Numbered from the stretch's first letter, positions 54,055 through 63,905 are shown. The stretch: 64,000 nucleotides of DNA from Lacrimispora saccharolytica (GCA_021531795.1 JADYUL010000009.1:19619-83618), one strand, 5' to 3'. The notes: generated by a model not told the origin, from the sequence alone. A program made the numbers and translations.

Positions 54055-56442
54055 TTACTCCTTAAATGTTGCTATTGTTACGCCGGCATCACCCTCACCG
54101 AAGGCACCCGGCCTGAAGCTGTCTATATACTTGGTTTTCTTAAGCTTGCTTTGAACGGCATTCCTAAGTGCTCCCGTTCCCTTGCCATGCACGATGCGCA
54201 CACTCGCAAGGTGGGCAAGATATGCATCATCCAGATACTTATCCAATGTAAAAAGCGCCTCGTCCACGGTTTTGCCAAGCAGGTTAATCTCCGGTGAAAC
54301 TGAGGTAACCTTTCTTGTCTTTATCTTACTTGCTTCCGATTTGCCCTTATTAATGCCCTTCTTAACCGGAACAACCGGAGCATCGTTAATGATAACCAGG
54401 TCTGATATGTTGACCTTTGACTTCATGATTCCGCACTGTACGAAGACATTACCCTTGTCATCCGGAAGCGAATTGATGATTCCGCTAAGCCCCATACTGA
54501 CAATCTTAACATCCATGCCAAGCATTATATCCGAGGGCTTAAGCACCCTGCCACCCTTCTTGTCAGTCTTGATCGACATGGAAGAAGAATTCTCATTCTG
54601 CTTATTCCTAACCTTATCCCTGGCCTTCTCAAGCTCTCTTATATCACTATCAATTCCGGCCTTCCTGAAAGTCCTGATGGTTTCGTCGGCAACCTCTTTG
54701 GCTTCCCTAAGGATATCCGCAGCCTCTTCCCTGGCCTTCCTTATTATCTCATCACGGCTGTCCTCGATCTTGTCTCTCTTCTTCTCAAGAGCATCCTGAT
54801 GTGTCTTGATCTTAGCCTTGTATTCCTCTATCTGCTCTTTCTCCTTAATAAGACTGATCCTGTTCTGCTCAAGGTCGCTTATCAGATCCTCAAAGCTCTC
54901 CTTCTCCTCCGTGATATGCTTCCTTGCTTCCTCTATGATGTCATCCCTAAGTCCCAGTCTCTTGGATATCGCAAAGGCGTTACTCTTGCCCGGAATACCT
55001 ATAAGCAGTCGATAGGTCGGCGACAGTGTCTCAACATCGAATTCGCAGCAGGCATTCTCCACATGCTCCGTACTGAGTGCATAGACCTTAAGCTCACTGT
55101 AATGTGTGGTTGCCATCGCCCTGATTCCCCTGCTATGCAGATGGTCAAGAATGGCAATCGCAAGCGCCGCTCCCTCCGTCGGATCAGTACCTGCGCCAAG
55201 CTCGTCAAACAGACACAGGCTGTCTGAGTCCGCGTTCTTTAGAATGGTCACGATATTCTTCATGTGAGATGAGAAGGTCGACAGACTCTGCTCAATACTC
55301 TGCTCATCCCCTATATCAGCATATACTTTGGCAAAAACGCTAAGGACTGACCTATCGAGCGCCGGAATGTGCAGTCCTGCCTGTCCCATCAGGGTAAGCA
55401 GGCCTACGGTCTTGAGTGATACCGTCTTGCCGCCGGTGTTGGGACCTGTGACCACAAGCAGATCAAAGTCCTCTCCAAGCCTGATATCTATAGGTACCAC
55501 CTTATCCTTGGGAAGCAGTGGATGTCTGGCCTTACGGATGTTGATGATCCTGTCATTGTTAAAGATTGGCATGGAGGCATTCATATCAAGTGCCAGTCTG
55601 CCCTTGGCAAATACCACATCAAGCCTCGTCATAAGCTTCTGATTGGTGCTTAGTATATCTGTATGCTCCCTTAAGAGATTGGAGAGCTCGGCAAGGATTA
55701 CTTCTATCTCCTTAGCCTCCTCAAGCTTGAGATTCTTAATGTCATTATTCAGATTCACAATAGCCTGTGGCTCGATAAAGAGGGTCGAACCTGTGGAGGA
55801 CTGGTCGTGGATCATACCGGGTACCTGACCCTTGTATTCTGCCTTAACCGGAATGCAGTATCTGCCGTCGCGCTGGGTGATAACGGAATCCTGAAGATAG
55901 GTTCTGAGCGAACCGTTCACCATGGAATTGAGCTGGGTACGGATGCGCTCTCCTGCCACTGCTATCCTTCGTCTGATATCCTTAAGATTTGCACTTGCAT
56001 CATCTGCAATCTCATCCTCTGAGATTATGCATCGCCTTATCTCTGCTGCTTCTTTGCCTAAGGGAGTAAGGCCCTCGAAGTAATCTGTCAGAGTATCGGG
56101 CCTGCTGTCATCACGCTCAGGTCTGCCATAGGATATGACACGTCCTACATTCTCAATAAAGGATGCCAGATTGAGCAATTCAATGCCTGACAGGTTCGCT
56201 CCTATCTGAAGAGAACGGAGTGATCTATGCAGGTCCTTATTGGCTGCAAAGGAGATATTGTCCTTCTTAAAGAGTCTGCTTAAGGCATCTCTTGTCTCAG
56301 CCTGGGCTTCCCTGATTTCCTTAATATCGTCCATGGGCTTAAGCTTGCCGGCTTTCTCACGTCCAAGAGGGCTCGTGGCCTTGGCGACAAGCATGTCAAT
56401 TATTTTGTTATATTCAAGTACTGTTAAAACCTTCTGATTCAT
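54055..56442 (-). CDS. mutS2: MutS2 ATPase/Smr endonuclease
   Basis: The 795-residue protein has the MutS core without the mismatch-recognition domain, with Walker A VVTGPNTGGKTVSLKT (about 335-350), LFDELGAGTDPTEGAAL, a long coiled coil (about 515-640) rich in Glu/Lys, and a C-terminal Smr domain with INLLGKTVDEAL and VRIVHGKGTGALR. MutS2 acts on collided ribosomes and on branched DNA, where it limits recombination. It overlaps the NUDIX gene by four bases. Full family length, no defects seen. Confidence 0.95.
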   Translation of the reverse strand: MNQKVLTVLEYNKIIDMLVAKATSPLGREKAGKLKPMDDIKEIREAQAETRDALSRLFKKDNISFAANKDLHRSLRSLQIGANLSGIELLNLASFIENVGRVISYGRPERDDSRPDTLTDYFEGLTPLGKEAAEIRRCIISEDEIADDASANLKDIRRRIAVAGERIRTQLNSMVNGSLRTYLQDSVITQRDGRYCIPVKAEYKGQVPGMIHDQSSTGSTLFIEPQAIVNLNNDIKNLKLEEAKEIEVILAELSNLLREHTDILSTNQKLMTRLDVVFAKGRLALDMNASMPIFNNDRIINIRKARHPLLPKDKVVPIDIRLGEDFDLLVVTGPNTGGKTVSLKTVGLLTLMGQAGLHIPALDRSVLSVFAKVYADIGDEQSIEQSLSTFSSHMKNIVTILKNADSDSLCLFDELGAGTDPTEGAALAIAILDHLHSRGIRAMATTHYSELKVYALSTEHVENACCEFDVETLSPTYRLLIGIPGKSNAFAISKRLGLRDDIIEEARKHITEEKESFEDLISDLEQNRISLIKEKEQIEEYKAKIKTHQDALEKKRDKIEDSRDEIIRKAREEAADILREAKEVADETIRTFRKAGIDSDIRELEKARDKVRNKQNENSSSMSIKTDKKGGRVLKPSDIMLGMDVKIVSMGLSGIINSLPDDKGNVFVQCGIMKSKVNISDLVIINDAPVVPVKKGINKGKSEASKIKTRKVTSVSPEINLLGKTVDEALFTLDKYLDDAYLAHLASVRIVHGKGTGALRNAVQSKLKKTKYIDSFRPGAFGEGDAGVTIATFKE

Positions 56443-57041
56443 TTCTCTATATCTTTTATATCCGTTGTTGTCTGTGTTGTATCTGTATGATAGCCTCTGT
56501 ATCGCATGTACAGTGCCAGCGCCGTTCCCATGAAGGCATGCGAATAATCGACCGATGCAAAGTTTTTAATAACCTCACCTACGGGCAGCTCGATCACCGA
56601 GATATTCTCGTCCCTGTCAAGGTGTCTGACACCGGTCTGGGTCAGCTCCTCAGCCAGATATATATGAACCCTGTTTGAGAAAAGTGCGGGGTTGGGACTA
56701 ACCGTGCCTAAGTGAGTCATTGTTCCCGGTCTGTAACCCGTCTCCTCCTCAAGCTCCCTTGCTGCCGTAACCGCAGGGTCCTCTCCGGGCTCCGATACTC
56801 CTCCCGGGAATTCCGTGGTAAGGCTTAATGAAGAATGCCTCCACTGCCTTACAAGCACAAACCGTCCTTCGGTTTCTGCGATTGTCACAATCCACTCCGG
56901 TGCATCAGCTACTATGTAATCACCTTCCATTCCGTTTACGGCAACCTCTCTCTGTCTGTAGATATCATAAACGGGGGTGTGACATATAAGCTCCCTGTCT
57001 GTCTTATTCCATATCAGTTCTTCATCAGGTGTATAATACAT
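56439..57041 (-). CDS. NUDIX hydrolase, ADP-ribose pyrophosphatase-like
   Basis: The protein has a Nudix box GGVSEPGEDPAVTAARELEEE followed by TGY, preceded by VRQWRHSSLSLTTEFP, which fits NudF-type ADP-ribose/nucleotide-sugar hydrolases. I chose the ATG at 57041 (200 residues); a GTG at 57092 would be almost at the predicted transcription start. It is the first gene of the minus-strand mutS2-RR-HK-asnB operon. Confidence 0.86.
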   Translation of the reverse strand: MYYTPDEELIWNKTDRELICHTPVYDIYRQREVAVNGMEGDYIVADAPEWIVTIAETEGRFVLVRQWRHSSLSLTTEFPGGVSEPGEDPAVTAARELEEETGYRPGTMTHLGTVSPNPALFSNRVHIYLAEELTQTGVRHLDRDENISVIELPVGEVIKNFASVDYSHAFMGTALALYMRYRGYHTDTTQTTTDIKDIEK

Positions 57042-57103
57042 AATCCGTCCAATCTCATGGTTCACCGGCAGCTGCCTGTCCGCCGGATACACATATCGCT
57101 TTA

Positions 57104-57132
57104 ATTATACTATATTTCCACGGATTTGTCTG
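57104..57132 (-). promoter_or_regulatory. promoter of the NUDIX-mutS2 operon
   Basis: On the minus strand TATAAT (57104-57109) is 17 bases from CAGACA (57127-57132). The transcript would start near 57097, leaving a leader of about 55 bases before the ATG at 57041. Confidence 0.6.
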
Positions 57133-57142
57133 ACATTGACTG

Positions 57143-57171
57143 TTGAATTTGACTCGTAAGGAAGGTATTAT
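57143..57171 (+). promoter_or_regulatory. promoter of the rmlD operon
   Basis: TTGAAT (57143-57148) and TATTAT (57166-57171) are separated by 17 bases, about 35 bases upstream of the rmlD start. It is divergent from the NUDIX promoter, with the two -35 boxes only 10 bases apart. Confidence 0.55.
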
Positions 57172-57204
57172 ATCAATAATAAAACAATTCATTGGAGGCA
57201 CATC

Positions 57205-58059
57205 GTGAAAACAATAATTATTACAGGCTGCAGGGGACAGCTTGGACGTGAAATAAATAAATATTATGCCGATAAGAGAGGTCTGGAATTCATCAATACC
57301 GATGTTGATGAGCTTGATATCACAGACGTCGAGGCAGTGATGGAGCTGTGTCGCGCCAACCAGCCTTACGCAATAATCAACTGTGCCGCATATACAGCGG
57401 TGGATGCCTGCGAGACCAATCAGGACCTTGCATTTAAGATCAACACTCTTGGTCCCAGGAACCTCGCCATTGCAGCTGATGCAGTGGGCGCCAAGCTGGT
57501 ACATATTTCAACGGATTATGTATTTGACGGCACCAAGGAGACTCCCTATATGGAGTATGACAAGCCGAATCCACAGAGTATTTACGGCATAACCAAGTCA
57601 AGGGCAGAGGACATGGTTAAGCATTTCAGCCACAGATATTTCATCTTCAGAACCGCATGGCTCTACGGTGACGGACACAACTTCGTTAAGACAATGCTTA
57701 AGCTTGCCGAGACTCACGATGAGGTTAAGGTTGTCTCAGACCAGTTCGGTACACCAACAAGTGCTCTTGAGCTTGTAAAGGCAATCGACAGCATCCTCTT
57801 TACCGACAATTACGGCACATATCATGCTACCTGTGAGGGAAGCACTGACTGGGCCAGCTTCGCAGAGGAAATATTCAGGCTTGCCGGTAAGGATGTGAAG
57901 GTCACACGTACCACCACAGAAGAATACGGTGCTCCTGCAGCAAGACCGAAGCACTCCATTCTGGAGAACTATATGCTTAAGATGGTAGGCGGTTATACCT
58001 TCGCAGACTGGAAGGATGCACTGGTAAGATACATGGAAGAAATCGGTGCTTTAAAGTAA
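57205..58059 (+). CDS. rmlD: dTDP-4-dehydrorhamnose reductase
   Basis: The 284-residue reductase starts at a GTG preceded by GGAGG and shows IITGCRGQLGREI, NCAAYTAVDACE, HISTDYVFDG, the catalytic YGITK and FRTAWLYG. It makes dTDP-L-rhamnose in the last step of the RmlABCD route. rmlA, rmlB and rmlC are not in the window. The genes downstream on the same strand encode transferases, so rhamnose is a likely part of that glycan. Confidence 0.93.
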   Translation: MKTIIITGCRGQLGREINKYYADKRGLEFINTDVDELDITDVEAVMELCRANQPYAIINCAAYTAVDACETNQDLAFKINTLGPRNLAIAADAVGAKLVHISTDYVFDGTKETPYMEYDKPNPQSIYGITKSRAEDMVKHFSHRYFIFRTAWLYGDGHNFVKTMLKLAETHDEVKVVSDQFGTPTSALELVKAIDSILFTDNYGTYHATCEGSTDWASFAEEIFRLAGKDVKVTRTTTEEYGAPAARPKHSILENYMLKMVGGYTFADWKDALVRYMEEIGALK

Positions 58060-58097
58060 GCTTACTTTGTTTTGATCGGTAAAACGAAGATATTCAT

Positions 58098-59753
58098 ATG
58101 ACAGATAAAGCTATAAACGTAAAAGAAAAAGAAAATTCCAACATAATGTCAAAACCCAAGGCTGATACGGCCTTTAAAATAATGCTTATCATAACCATAG
58201 TGCTGCAGCTTGCTGTGGCACTGTGTTTTTGTATGCAAAAACAGGGCTTTCACTACGATGAAAACTATTCATATTATTCCTCCAACGTGACATACGGACT
58301 TAATCCTCCCGATGGGGACTGGTTAAGCGGAAGCACCATTGCGGAGGAATTCTGTATTACTCCGGGCAAGGGCTTTAATTTCCCTCTGGTCGCACAGATG
58401 CAGAGCTTTGACGTCCATCCCCCGGTGTATTATTTTTTGTTAAATATCATCTGTTCATTATCAAGCGGTATATTCAGTAAGTGGCAGGGTCTGATCCTCA
58501 ATCTCATATTCTTTGTGACAAGCGAGCTCTTAATTATCGCTATTGCCAATAAGGTTGGCAATAAGAACAAAGCTATTACCTGGTTTTCGCTTGCACTCTT
58601 TGGTTTTTCTCCCGCAATAATAAGCGGAATAACCTTTATCAGGATGTATATGCTGTTAACCTCAGAGTGTATGGCACTGATTCTGTTACATATGAATATG
58701 CTGACTGACATAAAAAACAGTAGCAGCTTATCCCGCTTCGTAAAATATCTTATTCAGATAGCCGTTACGGTCTATATAGGCTTCCTTACACACTACTATT
58801 TTGCCGTATTTGCTTTCTTCGTAGCAGCATTTACCACGCTCTATCTCTTCTTTTCGAAGAACACAAGGAAAACCTCATATATCTATGCCATTACCGTAAT
58901 AGGCAGTCTGCTTTCTGCCGTACTTTCATATCCTGCAAGTCTTAGGCACATATTCAGAGGCTACAGAGGCACCGAAGCCATGGGAGCTTTCTTTGATATG
59001 AATAACCTCAGTGACAGGATGGGGCTTTTCGTCGGACTTATTGATGACTATGTGCTTAACCGCACCTTCTATATTCTTCTGCTCATTATTCTTCTAGCCT
59101 ACGTGCAGGTAAGATTTATGAACAAGAGAGTCAGTCCAAACTTATGCTTTGGACTGTCGTTTATAACTGCGGTGGGCTATTTTGCAATAGTAATGAAAAC
59201 AGCACTTATGAATTATGAAGAGGCTGTAAGATATGAGATGCCCATCTACGGGCTTCTGATCATCTTAATCGTGGTATCGCTTTACAGCCTGATCATCAAT
59301 ACTTCACCGGTTACAGAAGGTAATAGCAGGGGCGGACAGGTTCAGAGGCTGCTATTTGGTGTGATTCTTGCAATAACACTTGTTATGCAACTTAAGGGCC
59401 TCTATGACGGTAAGGTACTCTTCCTCTACCCTGAAGAGAAAAATGAGAAAGAATTTGCAACAGAGCATAAAGATGATGTTATAATATACGTGTATGATAA
59501 CGATAATAAGTGGAAGATGTGGGATAATGCCCACGAGCTTGAGCAGTATAACAGGATATACTGCATCGAGATGAACCACGAGGGCGGGATTGATAATAGG
59601 GAGCTGCTGGAGGCTAAGCATGCATATGCTTATGTCATGCGTTATGATGCGGGCAAGCAGCTGATTCACCGATTCATTACGGACAATCCGAATTTACATA
59701 CGGCTGTCCTAATAGAGGAGAGAGGGTTTGCAGATATCTACGAACTCAGATGA
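58098..59753 (+). CDS. GT-C family membrane glycosyltransferase (PMT/GT39-like)
   Basis: The 551-residue protein has an N-terminal helix, then the first outer loop with GFHYDENYSYYSSN, containing the Asp-Glu pair typical of GT-C enzymes, and FDVHPPVYYFLLN. Ten to eleven further helices follow, then a soluble C-terminal part of about 110 residues. Such enzymes take sugars from polyprenyl-phosphate carriers and add them to outer-face acceptors. The upstream GtrB-like and GtrA-like proteins elsewhere in the window could provide the donor. The start codon is weakly supported; a second in-frame ATG lies 16 codons in. Confidence 0.83.
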   Translation: MTDKAINVKEKENSNIMSKPKADTAFKIMLIITIVLQLAVALCFCMQKQGFHYDENYSYYSSNVTYGLNPPDGDWLSGSTIAEEFCITPGKGFNFPLVAQMQSFDVHPPVYYFLLNIICSLSSGIFSKWQGLILNLIFFVTSELLIIAIANKVGNKNKAITWFSLALFGFSPAIISGITFIRMYMLLTSECMALILLHMNMLTDIKNSSSLSRFVKYLIQIAVTVYIGFLTHYYFAVFAFFVAAFTTLYLFFSKNTRKTSYIYAITVIGSLLSAVLSYPASLRHIFRGYRGTEAMGAFFDMNNLSDRMGLFVGLIDDYVLNRTFYILLLIILLAYVQVRFMNKRVSPNLCFGLSFITAVGYFAIVMKTALMNYEEAVRYEMPIYGLLIILIVVSLYSLIINTSPVTEGNSRGGQVQRLLFGVILAITLVMQLKGLYDGKVLFLYPEEKNEKEFATEHKDDVIIYVYDNDNKWKMWDNAHELEQYNRIYCIEMNHEGGIDNRELLEAKHAYAYVMRYDAGKQLIHRFITDNPNLHTAVLIEERGFADIYELR

Positions 59754-60891
59754 ATTGAATAAACGCAGACTTAAGATAGCAATGCTTGGCCATAAGCGTA
59801 TGCCTTCAAGAGAGGGCGGCGTCGAAATCGTAGTCGAAGAGCTGTCTACCAGGATGGTTGCACTCGGGCATGAGGTTACTGTATATAACAGGCGCGGAGG
59901 ACATGTAAGCGGCGATAAATATACACAGGACCAGGTCGACATATATAAGGGTGTACGTATCATAAGTGTGAGTACCTTCGACAAAAAGGGAGTTGCTGCC
60001 ATCACAGCTTCGTTTTCGGCTGCTGTTCGTGCCATGAAAAGTGATTATGATGTAGTACACTTCCATGCCGAGGGTCCCTGTATGTGGTGCTTCCTGCCTA
60101 AGCTTGCACATAAGAAGGTCATTGCGACGATCCATGGTCTGGACCATAAGAGAGCCAAGTGGGGCTTCTTCGGAAAGATAAGTATACTTATGGGTGAGCG
60201 TGGTGCCGTAAAGCATGCTGACGAGATCATTGTATTAAGCCGTGGTGTGCAGAAATACTTTAAGGACACCTATAATAAGGAGACTGTCCTTATTCCAAAC
60301 GGGATTACCAGACCTGAGAAAAGAGAAGCTTCTGATATTACAGAAAAATGGGGCCTTAAGAAGGATGAATATATTCTGTTCCTCGGTCGTCTCGTACCGG
60401 AGAAGGGTGCCCATTACCTGATTAAGGCTTACCGCCAGATACAGACAGACAAGAAGCTTGTCATTGCAGGCGGAGTTTCTGATTCGCTTGAATATCTGAA
60501 GGAGCTTAAAGCGCTGGTGGATAACCTTAAGCTTAATGACAGGGTGGTATTTACTGACTTTGTCTTCGGAGATGTACTCTCTGAGCTGTATTCCAATGCC
60601 TATATCTATGTCCTGCCAAGTGATCTTGAGGGAATGCCGCTCAGTCTGCTTGAAGCCATGAGTTACGGGAACTGCTGTGTTACAAGTGATATAGAAGAAT
60701 GTACCTCTGTTATCGAGGATAAGGGATATTCCTTTGCAAAAGGCAACGTACCTGAGCTTGCGGCACTGCTTAACAGACTTAATTCCAATCCCGAATCGGT
60801 ATATGAGAAAAAAGCTCAGGCGGCTGATTATATAGTAAATAAATATAACTGGGATGATGTAGTCAGAAGGACATTGGAGTTGTATGAATAA
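59728..60891 (+). CDS. GT4 family glycosyltransferase (rhamnosyltransferase-like)
   Basis: The 387-residue GT-B enzyme begins at a TTG with GAGGAG seven bases before it, overlapping the previous gene by 26 bases. It has KIAMLGHKRMPSREGGVEIV, then HFHAEGPCMW and ATIHGLDHKRAKWG, the donor domain YILFLGRLVPEKGAHYLIKA, and SDLEGMPLSLLEAMSYGNCC. The GHKRMPSREGG start is common in rhamnosyltransferase-like GT4 enzymes, which fits rmlD two genes upstream. Sugar specificity remains an inference. Confidence 0.87.
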   Translation: MQISTNSDELNKRRLKIAMLGHKRMPSREGGVEIVVEELSTRMVALGHEVTVYNRRGGHVSGDKYTQDQVDIYKGVRIISVSTFDKKGVAAITASFSAAVRAMKSDYDVVHFHAEGPCMWCFLPKLAHKKVIATIHGLDHKRAKWGFFGKISILMGERGAVKHADEIIVLSRGVQKYFKDTYNKETVLIPNGITRPEKREASDITEKWGLKKDEYILFLGRLVPEKGAHYLIKAYRQIQTDKKLVIAGGVSDSLEYLKELKALVDNLKLNDRVVFTDFVFGDVLSELYSNAYIYVLPSDLEGMPLSLLEAMSYGNCCVTSDIEECTSVIEDKGYSFAKGNVPELAALLNRLNSNPESVYEKKAQAADYIVNKYNWDDVVRRTLELYE

Positions 60892-63286
60892 CTTGCAGAT
60901 TGTATTTACCGGTGATATTGGATTTGACCGCTATATGGATAAAAGGTGGACGGACGAGGGCCTCATCAGTGATGAGGTCCTTAAGTTTATGCACAATTCC
61001 GACCATGTGATAGCGAATGTCGAAGGGCCCCTTGTGGATAATATGCAGAATACAACCACAGAAGGTGTGCTTCAGCTGATGCATACCATGGACCCGGCGG
61101 CAATCACAGTTCTTAAGCGCATGAGAGCCGATATATGGAATCTGTGCAATAACCACATGATGGATGCAGGACAGGAAGGACTGGCTTGGACCTTACAGGC
61201 TGCTAAGGCTGCAGGCGTAAGTACCATCGGTGCAGGCATGAATATAGATGAAGCTTCATCTATCCTTCGCCTGGATGAAGCAGGCGGAATAGGGATAATT
61301 GCAGTTGGATACAGAAGGGGATGTAAGCCTGCAAGTGATACTCTGGGCGGCTGCTTCATGTGGAATGATGTTGACAGAATAAGGGAACGCATTGACGAGA
61401 TTAAATCAAATAACAGATGGTGTATAATTGTAGCCCATGCAGGTGAGGAGTTTACCGCTCTTCCAAGTCCCTATACAAGAGCTAAATATCTTGAATTCCT
61501 TGATATGGGTGCCGATATTATCGTGGCACACCACCCCCACGTGCCCATGAATTATGAGCTTATCGGTGAAGGAGCTAACCGTAAAGCCATCTTCTATTCT
61601 CTCGGCAACTTCATCTTTGATACAGATTATCAGAGAGCACAATATAATACCGAGAAGGGTGTCCTGCTTAGGCTTTCTCTCAATGAGAATGGCTTTGATT
61701 TTGATGCCATGGGAATCAGGATAGACAGGGAAAGCGAGAGTATAAAGCGTGGTGAGCTTCCTAGGATATTCACCAATGTAGATGCCACACAATATGAGCT
61801 TCTAAAAGCCCTCTCTGCCAAAATGTTTGTAGCGGCAACCAAGCGTCAGCAGATATATCTGAATAAAGCTATGGCCGAGTATGATCCCTCGCAGTGGGAG
61901 GAGCACTTTGCCAATCCTAAGAGAAGCGGTCGAGTGGAGGGTGAAGCACTGGACTTTAGGATAATATGTCCGCTTGCTGAGAAGGAAAGTGAACAAGTAT
62001 GGTCCAAGTCTCATCTTAAGGATGTTATGGGATATATTGTTGAGCAGATGTATGATATAGACTATTCAAAAGCTCTGGCTGTAAACGGTAATCATGACAG
62101 ACTGCTTAGTGTTATGGAACGAGCCGATAAGGGCGATAAGATAACAGTTGCGTTTCTTGGTGGTTCTATAACGGAAGGCTCTGTTGCAAGCGATGATAAG
62201 AACTGCTATGCATATCTTACCTACAGATGGTGGTGCAGCACTTTTCCGAATGCAAGGATCCAATATGTCAATGCAGGAATCGGAGGCACACCTTCGCTTC
62301 TTGGAGTCGGCCGTTGTAATGAGGATATACTGGATTATGAACCGGATGTGGTATATATAGAATTCTCAGTTAATGATGTAGATCTTCCCAATGTAGGTGA
62401 GATCTACGAAGGATTGCTAAGAAAGGTATTGTACAGTAAATCAAATCCTGCAGTCGTTGTCATTAATAATGGCTTCTATAATGACGGTCGAACCGTACAG
62501 GATGTACACAATAAGCTTGCTTCATACTATGGAATTCCGGCGATCAGTATTGTTGATACCCTTGTTGCATGCACCCTCGATGGCCGGATTCCCATAAGAG
62601 ACATTACTCCCGATGACCTTCATCCCAACGACAGAGGTCATATATTGCTTGCCGGAGTAATCAGATATGTCCAGGACAAGATATACAATGAATATCTGGA
62701 TAAGCGCATAGATCTGACACTTCAAAACTCTGTCTTAAGCGAGAATGCAGACAAGTGCTCCTTAAACTGTGACTGCAATGCTAAGACTCCTGATATAAGC
62801 ACGTACAGGAATCCGAATGATGCTGACACGGATTGTCCTGCGCATATGCTTCCTGCACTGACATGCAACTCATATGAAACTCTGCACAGATACAATTCAT
62901 TTAATTCAAATCCTGTTTTGAACGGTTTCAGGGTGGATGAACGTCCGATTGAAGCTGTTAAGATATGGGAGAGAGGCGGCTATCTTGCAGACCATACAGG
63001 TGACAGTATCGAGTATAATATCAATGCTTCAACCATATGTGTCTCCTTCAAGCGCTCCTTAATTAAGCCTGCGCCCATCGCTAAGGTCTTCTTAGACGGA
63101 GCAGAGGTTGCCATCCTTGATGCCAACTTTTATGAGGACTGGGGCAATAAACTGGAAATAGTTCCTATCCTTGAGGGCAATAAGTACGATTCAGCTGACA
63201 GACCCTCGCACAGTATAAAGGTTGAAATAGTGGATGCACCTGAAGGCTGCGTTCCTTTCTATCTTGTTGCGGTATACGGTAACTAA
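60884..63286 (+). CDS. CapA-like metallophosphatase fused to an SGNH/GDSL hydrolase
   Basis: The 800-residue protein has an N-terminal CapA/PgsA-type domain (1 to about 300) with FTGDIGFDR, NVEGPLVD, CNNHMMDAG, VAHAGEEF and AHHPHVPMNYE. An SGNH hydrolase domain (about 418-605) follows, with Ser428 in GGSITEG, Gly in NAGIGGT, SVNDVD (495-500) and the Asp/His pair in PDDLHPND (576-583). A beta-rich C-terminal part (about 680-800) ends the chain. CapA-like domains belong to polyglutamate capsule and related systems; SGNH enzymes remove or move acyl groups. No signal peptide is visible, so it may act in the cytoplasm. It overlaps the GT4 gene by eight bases. Confidence 0.86.
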   Translation: MNNLQIVFTGDIGFDRYMDKRWTDEGLISDEVLKFMHNSDHVIANVEGPLVDNMQNTTTEGVLQLMHTMDPAAITVLKRMRADIWNLCNNHMMDAGQEGLAWTLQAAKAAGVSTIGAGMNIDEASSILRLDEAGGIGIIAVGYRRGCKPASDTLGGCFMWNDVDRIRERIDEIKSNNRWCIIVAHAGEEFTALPSPYTRAKYLEFLDMGADIIVAHHPHVPMNYELIGEGANRKAIFYSLGNFIFDTDYQRAQYNTEKGVLLRLSLNENGFDFDAMGIRIDRESESIKRGELPRIFTNVDATQYELLKALSAKMFVAATKRQQIYLNKAMAEYDPSQWEEHFANPKRSGRVEGEALDFRIICPLAEKESEQVWSKSHLKDVMGYIVEQMYDIDYSKALAVNGNHDRLLSVMERADKGDKITVAFLGGSITEGSVASDDKNCYAYLTYRWWCSTFPNARIQYVNAGIGGTPSLLGVGRCNEDILDYEPDVVYIEFSVNDVDLPNVGEIYEGLLRKVLYSKSNPAVVVINNGFYNDGRTVQDVHNKLASYYGIPAISIVDTLVACTLDGRIPIRDITPDDLHPNDRGHILLAGVIRYVQDKIYNEYLDKRIDLTLQNSVLSENADKCSLNCDCNAKTPDISTYRNPNDADTDCPAHMLPALTCNSYETLHRYNSFNSNPVLNGFRVDERPIEAVKIWERGGYLADHTGDSIEYNINASTICVSFKRSLIKPAPIAKVFLDGAEVAILDANFYEDWGNKLEIVPILEGNKYDSADRPSHSIKVEIVDAPEGCVPFYLVAVYGN

Positions 63287-63299
63287 TATGAACCACTGG

Positions 63300-63375
63300 T
63301 GTTCTGATATTAAATGATTGTTTTGATATTATATGATTGTTTTGATATTAGGTGATTGTTCTGATATTACGTGAT
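63300..63375. repeat. 19-bp tandem repeat, four copies
   Basis: Four head-to-tail units close to TGTTTTGATATTAGGTGAT lie just after the CapA-SGNH gene, before array 5. Units differ at a few positions. Confidence 0.85.
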
Positions 63376-63387
63376 AAATGCGGAGCG

Positions 63388-63905
63388 ATACATCGGGATG
63401 CCCCCAAAACATCAGATTCCGATGTATCCCAAAAAAGAATACATCGAAACTCCATAAAAATAGACAATCCCGATGTATCCATCCCTCGAAATCTATCAAA
63501 TTAAGCAACCCGCGTTGCCACATACTTCCACCTGAAGCAAATCCCCGCGCTAATCATAGTGATCCCCGCTTGCGCGGGTGTATACTTCGAGGGAATGTAG
63601 GTATATTCGCGGGAAATTAATTGAGATACATCGGGATTGGATGAAAACCCGGAATTCCGATGTATTTTGTTTATTTTGGCCTGCTTGCGCGGGGATATAC
63701 TGCGAGGGAGAGCGGGTAGAATCGCGGGAAATTAATTGAAATACATCGGGATTGGATGAAAACCCGGAATTCCGATGTATTTTGTTTTGGCAATATTTGG
63801 CGATACATCGGAGATGGTCTATATTGGCCCATCCCGATGTATTTTTTACTTGGTATTGGACCTTCGTACATCGGGATGGGCATTGAAATCTCAATCCCGA
63901 TGTAT
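63388..63905 (-). repeat. repeat array 5 (six A, two B, one D element), reverse orientation
   Basis: Six 40-bp A elements start at 63388, 63439 (left arm ATACATCGA), 63626, 63741, 63803 and 63866. A D element fills about 63479-63563 and B elements lie at 63572-63616 and 63687-63731. The steps are 51, 187, 115, 62 and 63 bp. The order matches arrays 1 and 3. The array follows the plus-strand CapA-SGNH gene, and no other gene is visible from 63287 to the window end. Confidence 0.93.

Noticed and set aside
14432..63905. CRISPR arrays
   Set aside because: The short repeats alternate in orientation, the 22-base inner sequences are conserved between arrays instead of unique, and no cas gene is present.
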